Below are positions 1 through 12,067 of a stretch of 64,000 bases of DNA, piece after piece. Under the pieces are notes generated by a model. The model was not told the origin of the DNA and made no database searches. It saw only the letters and a program-made list of their open reading frames with translations. Positions within the stretch are counted from its first letter, which is position 1. Each line of letters starts with the position of its first letter. Source of the stretch: Beroe ovata (Eukaryota > Ctenophora > Nuda > Beroida > Beroidae); the NCBI GenBank assembly GCA_946803715.1, contig CAMPET010000080.1, forward strand, positions 86,629 through 150,628, read 5' to 3'. The position numbers and the translations under genes are program-made.

Positions 1-96
1 TGCAACAAAAAGGTCCTTATCTCGATAAAATTCCATTCGGGTTAGGAAAAAGTGCGGTATCGTTTCATCTCGATCTTAAATAACTCAAAAACTTAC

Positions 97-943
97 CACA
101 GTTGCCACACCCATCGCACGTCTTGGTCTCCTTTTCCTTGTTCAGGTTGAGGATCTTGATGAGGTTCTCAATAACTCGGTGTTTGGTGAAGTTCTTCACG
201 TCACCGTTGATAAGAGCAACTTCCTTTCGGCAGATTGGGCAACTGGGGAGGGGTGAGAAGAGAAATGAGAAATAGTCAGAAAAGGAGAAATGAATTTTGC
301 TGAATTTCTTGGAGGATGTATCATGAAAACTACCACGATATTCAAAAAAATTGGTCACAAAAACCAGCAAAATACTGCAAGTCTACTCACACAACATAGG
401 AGTTGTGTCCGGCAGCCTGCGCAAGACAAGCCTCACAGTAGGTGTGAAGACAGGGCAGGACTCGCGGGGAAGTAAAGTGGTCCCGGCAGATGGGGCATTC
501 CAACTCATTCCACATACGTGCAGCTACCTTCTCATCTGTGACCCTGGGGGAGGAGGAGGGGGTTAGGGTTATGGGGTGGTCATGGGTCAGGGGTGGAGAT
601 TGCGCTAGAGGGGTGAGGGCAATCCTCTCTTGTTTAAATTTTCGACCTAAGCCAATTGTCGAAAATTTGAATAGAAACTTCATCAGTAAGCGTGGTATCC
701 TGCGATTGAAATGGCAATATTTGTATTCAAATACAATCCTTATGAGCAATCGACAAAACAACTGTCCAATCCAAACACAAGGAAACATATTTCTTACTTC
801 TTTTGGACGACCTCCTCCTTGCCGTCCTCGGTGTGGTGGATGATGTTCTGTGCCTTCACTGCACTGGGTGGGGGCGATGCTTGACTTGTCCTGATCTCTT
901 TACCGTCCTCGTTGAATTCCTTCCGTTTGATAACCTCGGCCAT
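97..943 (-). CDS. TRIM-like RING-finger E3 ubiquitin ligase, N-terminal part
   Basis: Three exons (943-798, 543-391, 242-97) join with consistent phase, and the gene continues past the left edge. The ATG at 943 has good context. About 48 charged residues (starting MAEVIKRK) precede a C3HC4 RING: CPIC, then PCLHTYCEAC, then CPICR, with the last pair encoded in the third exon. A TCDGCGNCG segment begins just before the edge and may be the first zinc pair of a B-box, which is why a TRIM protein is preferred over a plain RING protein. RING domains recruit E2 enzymes for ubiquitin transfer. The C-terminal substrate-binding domain is outside the window, so the subfamily cannot be named. Donors and acceptors are canonical. 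Confidence 0.8.
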
Positions 944-2634
944 GGTAACACGTACAACTGGAGCAACTAGAGAGAAAGAGAGGGGGTGAGTCAGGGGACA
1001 GGCGAGAGAGAAGGGGGAGAGAGATGGGGAGAGAGGGGGAGTGAGTCGTAATGGGGGAGAGAGGGGGAGTGAGTCGTAAAGGGGTTGAACAAGATTTGAG
1101 TCTCAAGAGGGAAGGAGGGATGTGACAAAAAAAGAAATCAGGTATAAGTTCTCAACCAAGTTCAAATTTGTCAGCGAAATGATTTTTCTCTCCTCAATTA
1201 TAATACAACAGAAAAGTGGAACGAGCAAAGCCCCACTGTTGAGTGAGTAAGAGAATAAATACTCGCTCTGCGTCATGGAAGCACACGCTGCCACTTGCTG
1301 CAAAACCATGACAATTTGAAGAAAACAACATCATGATCTATGTTTGCAGCGAGAGTTTAACTGACGCAGATAACTAACGAAATAAAGTTGTTAATCCACT
1401 GCTATATACGTGCAATCAAGCGCTATTTTTATTGACACTTATCAAAATCAAGCAGGTAGTGTATTGCTTTGCATGATAAGCGTGATTTTAACAAGGTCAC
1501 GTGATAGTTGTTTCAATCGTATGTTGGTTACCTGGCAACACGTGATGGTCACGTGGCCCCGTTTCAGCCTATGGGAGCAACCGTAGCGTAGAAAGCAATT
1601 GTTGTTGCGAATTAGTTGCTATGGCCGTGCTTGTTTCCGATCTGTAGCCTGCTGAAACAGTGGATTTTTAAAGTGAAACTTGCATAAATCAAAGATTGTA
1701 GTGCATATGAAAGTATACAATGGAATCCAGATCTTGGTTAGGAAAAACACGTTACGATCATTACCAGAGAAAGGCTTGTTTCGGACAGCCGTCGTAAACC
1801 AGTACATTCATTGTATTTGAACTTGTAAAACTCCATCTAAACTGTGAAGTTGGGTGAGTACTGAGTAACTCGAATAAATATCGACGTTCAGTGAAAGTTA
1901 TCAGAAACTTTTGAAAAAAAATGCGCTTTGTTAGAAAGGGCAAGCTTGTGTCAAAATTTAAACTCCCAATCTTGAAAAGCAACAGAAATTGAATGCGCAA
2001 ATACACCAAAACATTTTCTTAACAGGCAGAACATCTGCCTAAAATCATATCTTCAAGTTAAAGTATTAACTCTCGCAAAGTATAGTTTTTAAACAGTAAA
2101 ATTAATCAATTAATATAAGGTGAAGGTCGCTGAAATAATTCAAAAAAGTGATTCTTCAGCTCCCCGCTTCATTAATTGAACAGTTAATCAGGAAAGTATA
2201 AAATGTACATTTTCATTGAAACCATTCTGAAGAACAGAGCTAATTTTGAGAACGTCTGAATATAAAAATATAGAAAAAAGAAAACAAATATTATGTATTG
2301 ATCACAATACCATTCCCAGAGCTAAACTTGCTACCTGACCCTGACCGTATGCAAAAATGCTTTCAAAAACAGCTTCTTAAACAGTGTGTCACAAAAGAAG
2401 GCTAGAAGTCCTGTTTCTTTTCTTACAATCAAATGAAAATAAAAACTAACCAACAGCGTGGGGAGGAAAATAATCTGAAATTTTTAGTCGACTTCATTAC
2501 ATGCCGACAGTGTGAGTTTTCACATCATCTTAATGTGAAATTGAGGAATTAGAAGTGCGCGGTGTATGATCACAATCTTATTCAGATCGAATTCTGACAC
2601 AGAAATCGATCGGATATCAACGAATCATGTTTGT
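944..2634. other. Intergenic stretch between the TRIM gene and the pseudokinase gene
   Basis: No coding exons could be supported. It holds purine-rich low-complexity DNA at 960-1080 (GAGAGGGGG runs), an E-box/X-box cluster near 1500-1557, and AT-rich sequence up to the 3' end of the next gene. Confidence 0.5.
1496..1557. promoter_or_regulatory. CACGTG E-box cluster with an X-box-like site
   Basis: Three CACGTG cores lie at 1498, 1539 and 1550, two of them as GTCACGTG. Between them is GTTACCTGGCAAC (1526-1538), which fits the RFX X-box pattern of two inverted half-sites. It sits about 550 bp upstream of the TRIM start codon on the minus strand, so it is a candidate promoter or enhancer. Binding factors are inferred from motif resemblance only. 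Confidence 0.4.
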
Positions 2635-5600
2635 TCAGTGTGCTCCCCTTGTCTCATCCAAATGTAAAATTCTGATAATTGATCCAGGATCGTTTACTTT
2701 CCAGTTGTAAGCTTTGACTATGAGATCCAGAATGACTGTCAACTTTTCCTTGACTGTCGTGAGTGATGGTCTGTCGTGTGATCTGGAGTACAGGGAAAAG
2801 TAACAAAAAATTAAGAGGGCCCCATCGCTTATCAAATTGATAGATAGAAATTACTCTCGATCAGCGAAAAGTTTTACCAATGAATAAGTTTGGAAAATAG
2901 GAGTTTCGACGGAAACCACAGACAGGAATAAGTTTGGAAAATATCATTTAAACCGAGAAGTTTCGACGGAAACCACAGACAGATATAAACCACAAAGATG
3001 AATTCATATCATACCTTTGTCGTATACAAAGCTTGATTAGATTTCGGACTGCTATTGGAACGTGCGGTTGGAATGAAACAATAGGAACGCCGTTGTTATA
3101 CTTGATCTCCTGTTAGTAAGAAAAATAAAACACAATCGTCGACAGTTTTAATTTCAGCATCTACCGACCGTTTTTCGTTACTCCTACTCCAAAAGTTTCC
3201 CTACTTTTTGCGAAAACTCGAGTGTCATGATACTTCAAAATATCCCCTATTTTTGCCCAGTGTCATGCTACTCTAACTCAAACACTCACCAGCAAGTCTT
3301 TGTAGCTGAACTGCGAGTAGTGTATCGCCTCGAGGAGTGTGATACCCAGACTCCAAGTTAGACTGGTCTTGCTGTCAGTGGGAAACCACCTGATCTTATC
3401 CACGTCCTGTTCGGAACATCAGAGAGAGAGATGAGAGAAGATTCATCGCCAAAATGCATCAATAAATTGAGCAAAGACTATACCAGGGCCGTAGTATGAA
3501 ATTTCAATATCAATTCATCCAATCAGTGAAAATACAATTTCCACAGAAATTTCTATACTGGTTCCCTAGCAAAGGCAACACTCTCATATCTACCTGATCA
3601 CTCAGTAATCGTGTGGTTGAATAGAGAGATAGTTTAGCGCACAGAGCGGAGTTTAGGAGAATATTGCGACAGGATAGTGCCCGTAGCGGCAACTTCACAT
3701 CCTCGATATACAGCAATGCACTGCATATGTCACGAATCCAGAATAGAACGTTGAGGGGTGATGTGTCTCTGAAACAGGGTTTGGGAGAATGGACAAAACA
3801 GAGGGTTTGGGAGAATAATGTGGTGCAATGAGCAAAGCGGAGGGTTTGGGAGAGGGAACAGAATAGGTGGGGGCTAGGTTCAGGAACCAGGAAAAGGCCC
3901 TTTCTCCCGGCAAAAGGGGGTTCTTAGGGGATCTTAATATGAATGAATGACTTACTTTTTCCCGTTTTCCGCCAGGTAGATGTCTAAAGTGCCTATTTCG
4001 CACAGCTCTGTCACGATCAATTGCTGCTTTTCGAAGCCTGGAAAAGGGGGATTGAAGAACAGCACCTCGAGACCATGACATTGCCAAATTTTACACTTTG
4101 TTTTGTCATTCGGTCAGATTTGTTATAAATACAGCGCATGAGATCATCAAAATGTGACACCTATCAGGTAGCCATAATCAATTACAAAACTCGAGCCGCG
4201 CATCGATATTGTTAGGAAACACGTGATGATAGATGTTGAAAACAAACAATTTCATGGACAATTGTTTGCGCGCGTTCCACACTCTAAACTACTATTTTGC
4301 GTCCGCCCGAAATTATGATTGATGAAACGGAAATTAGCCCAAGTTGTGGCGTGTATTTGATACATGCTGAAATTTGACACTCGAATAAGTTCATAGTACA
4401 CCAAGTCCTGAGAACTTTGTTCATGACATAAACAAGGAAGTGCAGTAGGAGTGTCAGACTTTCGATGAATTGTTAATAATGAATAACAGCGGATTTCCCA
4501 ATCAATGGAAATCTGATGATCGAAAGATTCTGATACACCCCCACTAAACAAACTGTTACCGCCCAACAAACTGTTACCACCCAACAAACTGTTGTCAGAA
4601 CAAACTGTTACCACTCACCAATCAAACGAACTATGTTATCATGTTCTAGGACAAATGGTTCATGTTTCCACTTGCTGCTTCCCTTAGCAACCCTTTTTAT
4701 AGCAACAGGGACGTAATGGAGTGTTCCTTTGTAAACTTTACTACACGCTCCATTTCCTGAAATATAGCACCAGATTGATCACATTTCTGAGAAAATATCC
4801 AATTGTCCCCCAGCAGCTTTAATGAAAAGGAAATTGATTGTGTTTCGAAGAAAGTTCTAAAATTAGTCACTAGGTATCACACTATATATGGTATTGCAGA
4901 CAAAATGTAGAACTTGAGTACTGCTAGTCAATGATTGTGAAATATCGATGATATATGTCGGTCACAGGTTTTCTTACTCAAGACAAGATTTTGTGGGAAC
5001 GAATGCGTCAGGCGTACAGGTGATCAAAGATCAAGGAACTTTAGAGCAGGCATAATGAACTCATTTCTGGTTCCTCAGGCGATGTTCAATACAACAACAA
5101 ATAACAAATGAACTTACCGACAACTTCACTGCAGAGGATACTGTTCTGATCGAGGGATAGACGGTTTGAAGAGGATTTCAGACTCTCAATTTCGCTCTGT
5201 CGCAGGAAATTTTTCTTATTCTTCTTCCTCTCGCCAGCATTCCTGTAAAACAGTGCAAAGTATTCTATCAAGCACACGAAAGGAGAAGTTATGATATGTC
5301 GGGCTCGCAAAAATATTTACCTGCGTTTGAGTTTGGTCTGAACCTGGTGATTTCCTCCGTCTACCTCATCAGATGAGGAACTCTTCCTAGCAGCTGCCTG
5401 AGGAATGAGCTACGTCACAAACTGGTGTCAGAGGTATGTCATAAACTGGTGTCAGAGGTATGTCATAAACTGGCGTCAGCGCAATTCACAAACTGTTAGA
5501 AATTTTTTCGTCTTGGGCGTGGCTTCACGGCAAGAATGAATCCAGTAAGGTCATTAAAAGAGTGGCTACTCGTAGTATGAGAGTATGAGAGATGATTTGG

Positions 5601-8069
5601 TGAACAATTGGTGTCCTAAGTGCCCGTTAAGACTCCGTTACAAGCCTACAAAAATGACGTACAGGAGTGTGGAGTCATTCACTTCATTTTCTATCGATAC
5701 TGTTGTCAGAAATTCGAAGAAAATTTTTGTTGCATTTTCATGCAAATACCATCGATTCCCATGCATTTTTGGACGCTGAATCGATTCCCGATCGAATTTC
5801 AGCCCTATCTTGCTTCCCTGAGGAGCTGTATATCATGTGACTCAGAACCTCATGACCGAGAAGAAATTTGAATTTTCCCCAATTTCCCAATCAGCTAGCT
5901 CTCTAATTCTTTCAGATTCGAATTCTACGTCAAAAAATAGGCCAGAAACACTTTTTTTCAGTATGTCACGTGCAAATATGTTTTTGGCCTATTTGTGTGT
6001 CCCATTGATTTTCGTGTTTTTGTAGTGAATGCTTCCCAGGGGAGAGAAATCGTCATTTGGGCGTGGTTTCACGGCAAGTATGAACTGAGCATGATCGTCA
6101 AAAGAGTCGATACTTGTAGTGTGATAGTAGGAGAGATGATTTGGTGGAAAATTAGTGTCGTAAGCGCCGGTTAAGACTTCATTAGGGACCTTCAAAAATG
6201 ACGTATAAAAGTGTGGAGTCATTCACTTCATTTTCTATCGATACTGTTGTCAGAAATTCGAAGAAAAATTTTTGTTGCATTTTCATGCAAATACCATCGA
6301 TTCCCATGTATTTTTGGACGCTGAATCGATTCCCGATCGAATTTCGGCCCTATCTTGCTTCCCTGAGGAGCTGTATATCATGTGACTCAGAACCTCATGA
6401 CCGAGAAGAAATTAGAATTTTCCCCAATTTCCCAATCAGCTAGCTCTCTAATTCTTTCAGATTCGAATTCTACGTCAAAAAATAGGCCAGAAACACTATT
6501 TTTCAGTATGTCACGTGCAAAAATGTTTTTGGCCTATTTGTGTGTCCCATTGATTTTCGTGTTTTTGTAGTGAATGCTTCCCAGGGGAGAGAAATCGTCA
6601 TTTGGGCGTGGTTTCACGGCAAGTATGAACTGAGCATGATCGTCAAAAGAGTCGATACTTGTAGTGTGATAGTAGGAGAGATGATTTGGTGGAAAATTAG
6701 TGTCGTAAGCGCCGGTTAAGACTTCATTAGGGACCTTCAAAAATGACGTATAAAAGTGTGGAGTCATTCACTCCATTTTCTATCGATACTGTTGTCAGCA
6801 ATTCGAAGAAAAATTTTTGTTGCATTTTCATGCAAATACCATCGATTCCCATGTATTTTTGGACGCTGAATCGATTCCCGATCGAATTTCGGCCCTATCT
6901 TGCTTCCCTGAGGAGCTGTATATCATGTGACTCAGAACCTCATGACCGAGAAGAAATTAGAATTTTCCCCAATTTCCCAATCAGCTAGCTCTCTAATTCT
7001 TTCAGATTTGAATTCTACGTCAAAAATAGGCCAGAAACACTATTTTTCAGTATGTCACGTGCAAATATGCTTTTGGCCTATTTGTGTGTCCCATTGATTT
7101 TCGTGTTTTTGTAGTGAATGCTTCCCATGGGAGAGAAATCGTTACTTGGGCGTGGTTTCACGGCAAATATGAACAGAGCATGATCGTCAAAAGAGTCGAT
7201 ACTTGTAGTGTGATAGTAGGAGAGATGATTTGGTGAAAAATTAGTGTCGTAAACGGTCATCATCGATTATACTTTCCTACTTATACTGAGATCCGAAATT
7301 CTATGGTGAATTTTTGCTCAATTTTAATGCTAATGCCCTGAATTCCTATATAATTCTGCATGCAGAATGCATGCAGAATTGATTCCCGGTGAAATATTGC
7401 CTCTATCTCGCTTCTCTGAGGCGGTGTCTGCCGTGTGACTTTGAACCTCATATCTGACATCAGTAGGTCGCATCGAATTCTTAATAGCATGAGACTATTC
7501 CCCACCTGCATTTTGAGGAGTTTCCTCTGGGATTTCTCGAGGGATTTACGTTTTATGTTGTTACTCCCCCGTCTCGATAGGGTGTTGTGCAGATCAAGAG
7601 TGATGTTTTCATCTTCTGAGAAGAGAGGGGGAGTGAACGTGTGATTAGGAATTCAACTTCTGTGTCAACAGAGTGGTCTATACGGATCACCACATGGTTC
7701 CTTGTTTAACACGCCGTACAGCACCAGGCTAATTTGATGTGGATAACAACTCCACGTTAATGTTCAAAACACTGTGAATTGACTACATTAGAACGCAACA
7801 TGATTATATAAGCTTGACAGCTACGTGGTATCAACTATTCAAACTGTAATATTAATGCAATGTACACTATTGAGTTGGTTTATGATGAAGTACCAATCAT
7901 CAACAATACATTATATGTACTGTTCAGTCAGGAACGATGATAATTAGATGTATTATATTGTATAATGTATAGTGCATACCATACATTGTATAGTACACGC
8001 TGTAACTGTCACCTTTCACAATGATATGTTCTACAATTAGTATGTCAGACATATCGGGAATATGATGTT

Positions 8070-8155
<86 letters not shown>

Positions 8156-10572
8156 AACACACAAACAAACACGTGCGAGATGAATACAGGCATATCATAA
8201 GATTTTAAGAGTAATGCGAGAAATAACGGTATTAAGCAAAGAAAAGCGATAACACGTGAAACCATTTTGGCTGAAACATAACAACCACATATGCAGGAAA
8301 TAGCCGTCAGGAAAGTGTTCAAAACAAAAGTGTTTTGACGCACTGGGAAAAACTTTCATAATATCAAAACAAACCCATGTATCAGTGACCGGTTCACATT
8401 TCAAAATAAAATTCGCCAAAAATAGCGCTATATGAGTGTTCCATGATACAATGGTACTCACATGGTACAATGGTACTCACAACTTTCCGCGCAAGGTCAT
8501 TAAACGGCAAAGCAATTTGGTAACATAATGTGAAGGCTCATGAGGCTCTGAGATCCTCATTACATATTTGACACTAATGAAGTAACACTATACCTTGCCC
8601 CTTACTAATGCGCTACATTATCTAATGTGTTAAATGTGCTTCTTATAACGGGTATATTGGTGCATTAGTGCAATAATGTAGTATGGGGTGTATAGCGTGT
8701 ATTTTGGGATGTATATTACACAATGCATGATGCACTATATTTTATGAACTCTGTCAGAAATGAGAGAAAGACAGCTTTAAATCACACTGCGATATGACTC
8801 AGAAAAGTAACCCTTTGTGGGAGCCATAAACTTCATAACATGACGGGTATTTCATCCAGTTGAAATGGTGAATTCTTAAGGTGATTGGTGAATAATCCTA
8901 TGGTGAATTTAGTTTAGTTGCACAGGAAATTCAAACTAACTTGATTTGTTGTTCGAGGGAGCAGTATCTTCATCGTCACTGAAAGTCATGTTGAAATATC
9001 CGACTGCATTTCCCTCACTCGGGTAACTATCGTTATCCGACAGAGACAGATTCGAACTGCGAGTATTGGAAATTGGAGTGTTACATTTGAGAATTATTGA
9101 TTGAGGAGTGAGGACCTTGCTCTTAGGATTTTCCCTTAAGATGAATAAACAGATGGGTCGTGAAAGGCTGGAACTTACAGGTTTGCAAGATTGAGACTCG
9201 AGGATTTCCGCTTGGTTTTCATTGCGACTTTTCTCTTGGCTGGACGAGCTGAGTCTATTGATCCATCTGAGACCTGAAATTCGTGATTACTGTTAACATT
9301 CTAACCTGTTTTTTATGTTCATAAACAATTGTTTTGATTTATTGAAGCTTATCCCACAAAAACAGAAAATCATACCAAAACTATCAATTGCGAAACACAA
9401 AGGACACCTGGTACCTCAACATCACTTTGTCTGAAGTTGTCAGGGATCAGCTCTGGTGGGTGTGAGAGGTGACCTCTTTGTAACCACGTGGAAACACAGC
9501 ATGGCTTCCGGAGACCAACACCTGCATCAGAAGAGAGTATCAGGGTGTTCATTTCATAGATTTGAAGGCCAAAGATTCAAATTTCTTTGTTAGCTCATGC
9601 TACAGATCTTAACTCACCCAGGGATTTATCAGTTTTATAAAACTTGATAAGATCAAGCAGGTTATCGAATCTGTTCTGAATTGTGATCCCAATTTTGTTG
9701 TCCATTTCAATCACATCAAATTGCCTGACCTGCATAAAGTATGAAGTGCTGATAGCATGCCAGATGACAGGAAGAAATTGTTTTGCTTCATAATTTTGTC
9801 AACAGGAAAGTTTTAATGTTTATTCACCTTATTATTGAGCCAAATTGAAAGAACATAGATGACTGATTCTTTGATAGAAGTTGTGACAAGAAATGAACCA
9901 CAAATTGGGTCTGTCACAGCAAGCCTCAAACTAACTTCCTCTTTTGGAATTTTTCCATGGAACCAACAGAGACCTGTACACTGCAATATATTGAATGTTG
10001 AATTTTATATTTGAATTCAATGAATGTACAAATAATTGATATTTATTCACACCATTCCCAATTTCAACTGACCTGATGTCCAGGAAAGAGAGAGTCATGA
10101 ACTATAAAGTATCTCACTGGGCAGCCATGAGTCAAAAGAGTCACCATACCATTGGTTTGTTTGCTGTGCTCTATGACCATACTTTCAAGACTCTCATAAA
10201 TGTGATTGGAATCCCACACAATGCTTCCATCAATCTGTAGAATTATTTATTTGCCATCAGAAGGTATGATACCTTGTAGATATTACATACATACTGCAAT
10301 GCCAATTATTACCTTCATTTACCTGTTTAGTGATAAGATAGTGAGCTATTTTCCTCATGTAGTAAACACTGATAACATAATTCTCTTCATCCTGATGATG
10401 GAAATATGAAGGACAATTTCCATGCATCCTTCATCAGATCAGGAAAAGTAAAAGAATGGTTTCATACCTTGGACCTAATAAGGAATGTTCCATCACTACT
10501 ACTGTAGAGCATCAACCGACACTCAGCAGTTTCTCGATCCACATTGCCATGGAAATATAATTCCACCTCCAT
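2635..10572 (-). CDS. Tandem-SH2 protein with a degenerate tyrosine-kinase domain (Syk/ZAP-70-like pseudokinase)
   Basis: Sixteen exons: 10572-10468, 10391-10323, 10234-10073, 9980-9828, 9729-9618, 9521-9415, 9273-9179, 9056-8941, 5393-5321, 5242-5118, 4756-4619, 4037-3956, 3768-3594, 3406-3290, 3109-3015, 2782-2635. Phase holds throughout, giving 623 aa, close to ZAP-70 and Syk. An in-frame TGA lies just before the ATG. Domains: SH2-1 (about 6-98) keeps the pocket arginine as FLIR (R33). SH2-2 (about 118-206, WFHGKI) has FLVT, threonine 145 replacing the arginine. A linker follows with a basic PAKRK..KTKRK patch (possible nuclear signal) and acidic/serine stretches. The kinase-like domain keeps the glycine loop (GNGACSKV, 373-380) and VAIK lysine (K393), but HRD reads LRA (474-476), DFG reads LYS (494-496), the activation loop is short and lacks the paired tyrosines, and the F-helix aspartate is replaced. 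It is probably a phosphotyrosine-binding scaffold. Exon 9 uses the second of two close AG acceptors. Intron 8 (3.5 kb) holds a tandem repeat array. Confidence 0.85.
5513..7262 (+). repeat. Tandem array of ~545-bp repeat (array 1, 3+ copies) in the pseudokinase intron
   Basis: The landmark TTGGGCGTGG...CACGGCAAG recurs near 5513, 6058, 6603 and 7146, a period of 545 bp. Each unit carries TATTTTTGGACGCTGAATCG, CTACGTCAAAAAATAGG, GTCCCATTGATTTTCGTG and GATGATTTGGTG. Copies 2 and 3 are almost identical, while the outer ones are more diverged. Short open frames inside are repeated by-products, not genes. Related arrays lie at about 23.1-24.4 kb and 39.5-41.4 kb. Confidence 0.9.
7263..8940. other. 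Remaining intron sequence with a CA microsatellite
   Basis: Part of intron 8 of the minus-strand pseudokinase gene. It holds a long CA repeat at about 8071-8170 and AT-rich sequence with short direct repeats (GGTACAATGGTACTCAC near 8450-8480). No exon with splice signals could be supported. Confidence 0.5.
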
Positions 10573-10885
10573 GAATCATCTTATAGAAGAAAGCATAACA
10601 TCTCCATCCTGAATCAGGGTTATTTGTTCACTGTATCTTGGCATCTTGTTAGCAGGAAAATATGCCAAGTGACATTTCTTTAATGACAATATTTATTTTC
10701 ATGCTGTGTTGTCTATGAATCTAATTCCAAAGCACTTCCATTATCACACAATGCTGAATGTGAACACAATACTAATTTTCTGAATATATACAGACAGTTT
10801 AATCAGTGAAAAAGAGGTGCTTATTTCATTTTATTTCTCACCACATTGCATTCCATATTTCCATAAACAATTCCTTCTTGATGTT

Positions 10886-11320
10886 CTATCTTGTCGCGTC
10901 GATCGATGATAGACCCTATTGAGAATTTCGTTTTGCGCGCGCGCGGCGCAAACTTATTCTCAGACTTATTCTTTTGCTGCACGCAAGCCGCTTCGCGGCT
11001 TGCATCACTGCATCAGCGGTCTAGCATCGCCAGACAAGTAGCTAACGCAAGCCGCGCCGCTTCGCGACTTGCATCATGATCAGTGGTCTAGCATCGCCAG
11101 ATAAGTCCGATCGAACAATCTTCGCAGTGCAGCGCGCGCGCACACACGCTTCTGATGGGCCGTTTTCAGTTTAAATTTGCCTGATGTTATCTGGAGGCGC
11201 GCGCCTCCATCGCATCGAATACTAATAGTTTCGGCCTTTGATGCAGATGAAGGCGCGCGAGAAACAGTGGACAGATAACATCCGGCAAGTTTAAATCTGA
11301 CCTCTAGCTTAGCGCGCGCG
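10886..11320. mobile_element. CGCG-rich foldback/MITE-like element, copy 1
   Basis: A GC-rich island in AT-rich surroundings. It contains a hairpin GCAAGCCGCTTCGCGGCTTGC near 10983, the motif CATCAGCGGTCTAGCATCGCCAGACAAG twice (11011 and, diverged, 11083), and long inverted arms (11168-11193 against 11272-11297, 24 of 26 bases complementary by eye). The same motifs recur at 55533-55790 upstream of another gene, so this is a dispersed repeat. It encodes nothing recognisable, and its exact ends and target duplications could not be set. Confidence 0.55.
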
Positions 11321-12014
11321 GGAATTCACTCCAGAATTATTATGCGTGGCACATTCATATTGCCCAATCTGCCTCAGTGCAGCCTCACCTTGCAAATTTG
11401 TGAACTTGAAGCTCTGATAAGTGATAGTGCAGTGATATCAATATGTGAATTGATATGATACTATGATAGACTGATAGTGATAGAGGCCACTGTTATTATA
11501 TTCATGATTGTGCGCACGTTGGTCGTTGAGTGCCCTCTTTTTTGCCGCACCGAATGTTATCTGGGGCATGGGCATTGGGCACGCAAGTAGTGCACCTTGT
11601 GCAAATGCAATGCTCAATGACAAAGAGGACAATGACATTGGCATGGATATTGGATAATTCTCGAACCAAAACAATCTGTCAAATTCAATGTCATACTCAT
11701 AGAGTGACTTCATTCAATATGACGCATGTGCTTGTCAATCAAGCAACATGAGAGCAGAAACGATTGACTGAATGGGGGAGAGTTCGTACGTAGAGAAGAT
11801 TTAAAAATGACCAACGCCTCTCCTCCTCCATTTAACATTTAACAAGCGTAGCGACACCCATTTGTCGAATAATATTCATATTTTGCCTCACAGATTGGTG
11901 AGGAATCATCGTATCTTTAGTATCGTATGTTTTATTCCCTCAAACATCTGAACAACACCCCAGCTACACTACAGCGCACGTTGAATATAATGAATTATAT
12001 GTGCTTGCAGTCGT

Positions 12015-12067
12015 GTCACGTGACCGGTACGCTATGGCACGTGACACGAATACTGACACGTGATTGG
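12015..12067. promoter_or_regulatory. CACGTG E-box cluster upstream of the Ig receptor
   Basis: CACGTG cores at 12017, 12038 and 12057, each within (G)TCACGTGA or GGCACGTGAC contexts, followed directly by ATTGG (a CCAAT box on the other strand). The cluster lies about 680 bp before the receptor start codon in the divergent promoter region. bHLH-ZIP binding is inferred from the motif. Confidence 0.4.

Noticed and set aside
5585-7263. Repeated open frames of 60-83 aa on both strands (for example TEKKFEFSPISQ, FDDHAQFILAVK)
   Set aside because: They recur with the 545-bp tandem repeat, have no splice partners and differ only as the repeat differs, so they are by-products of the array.
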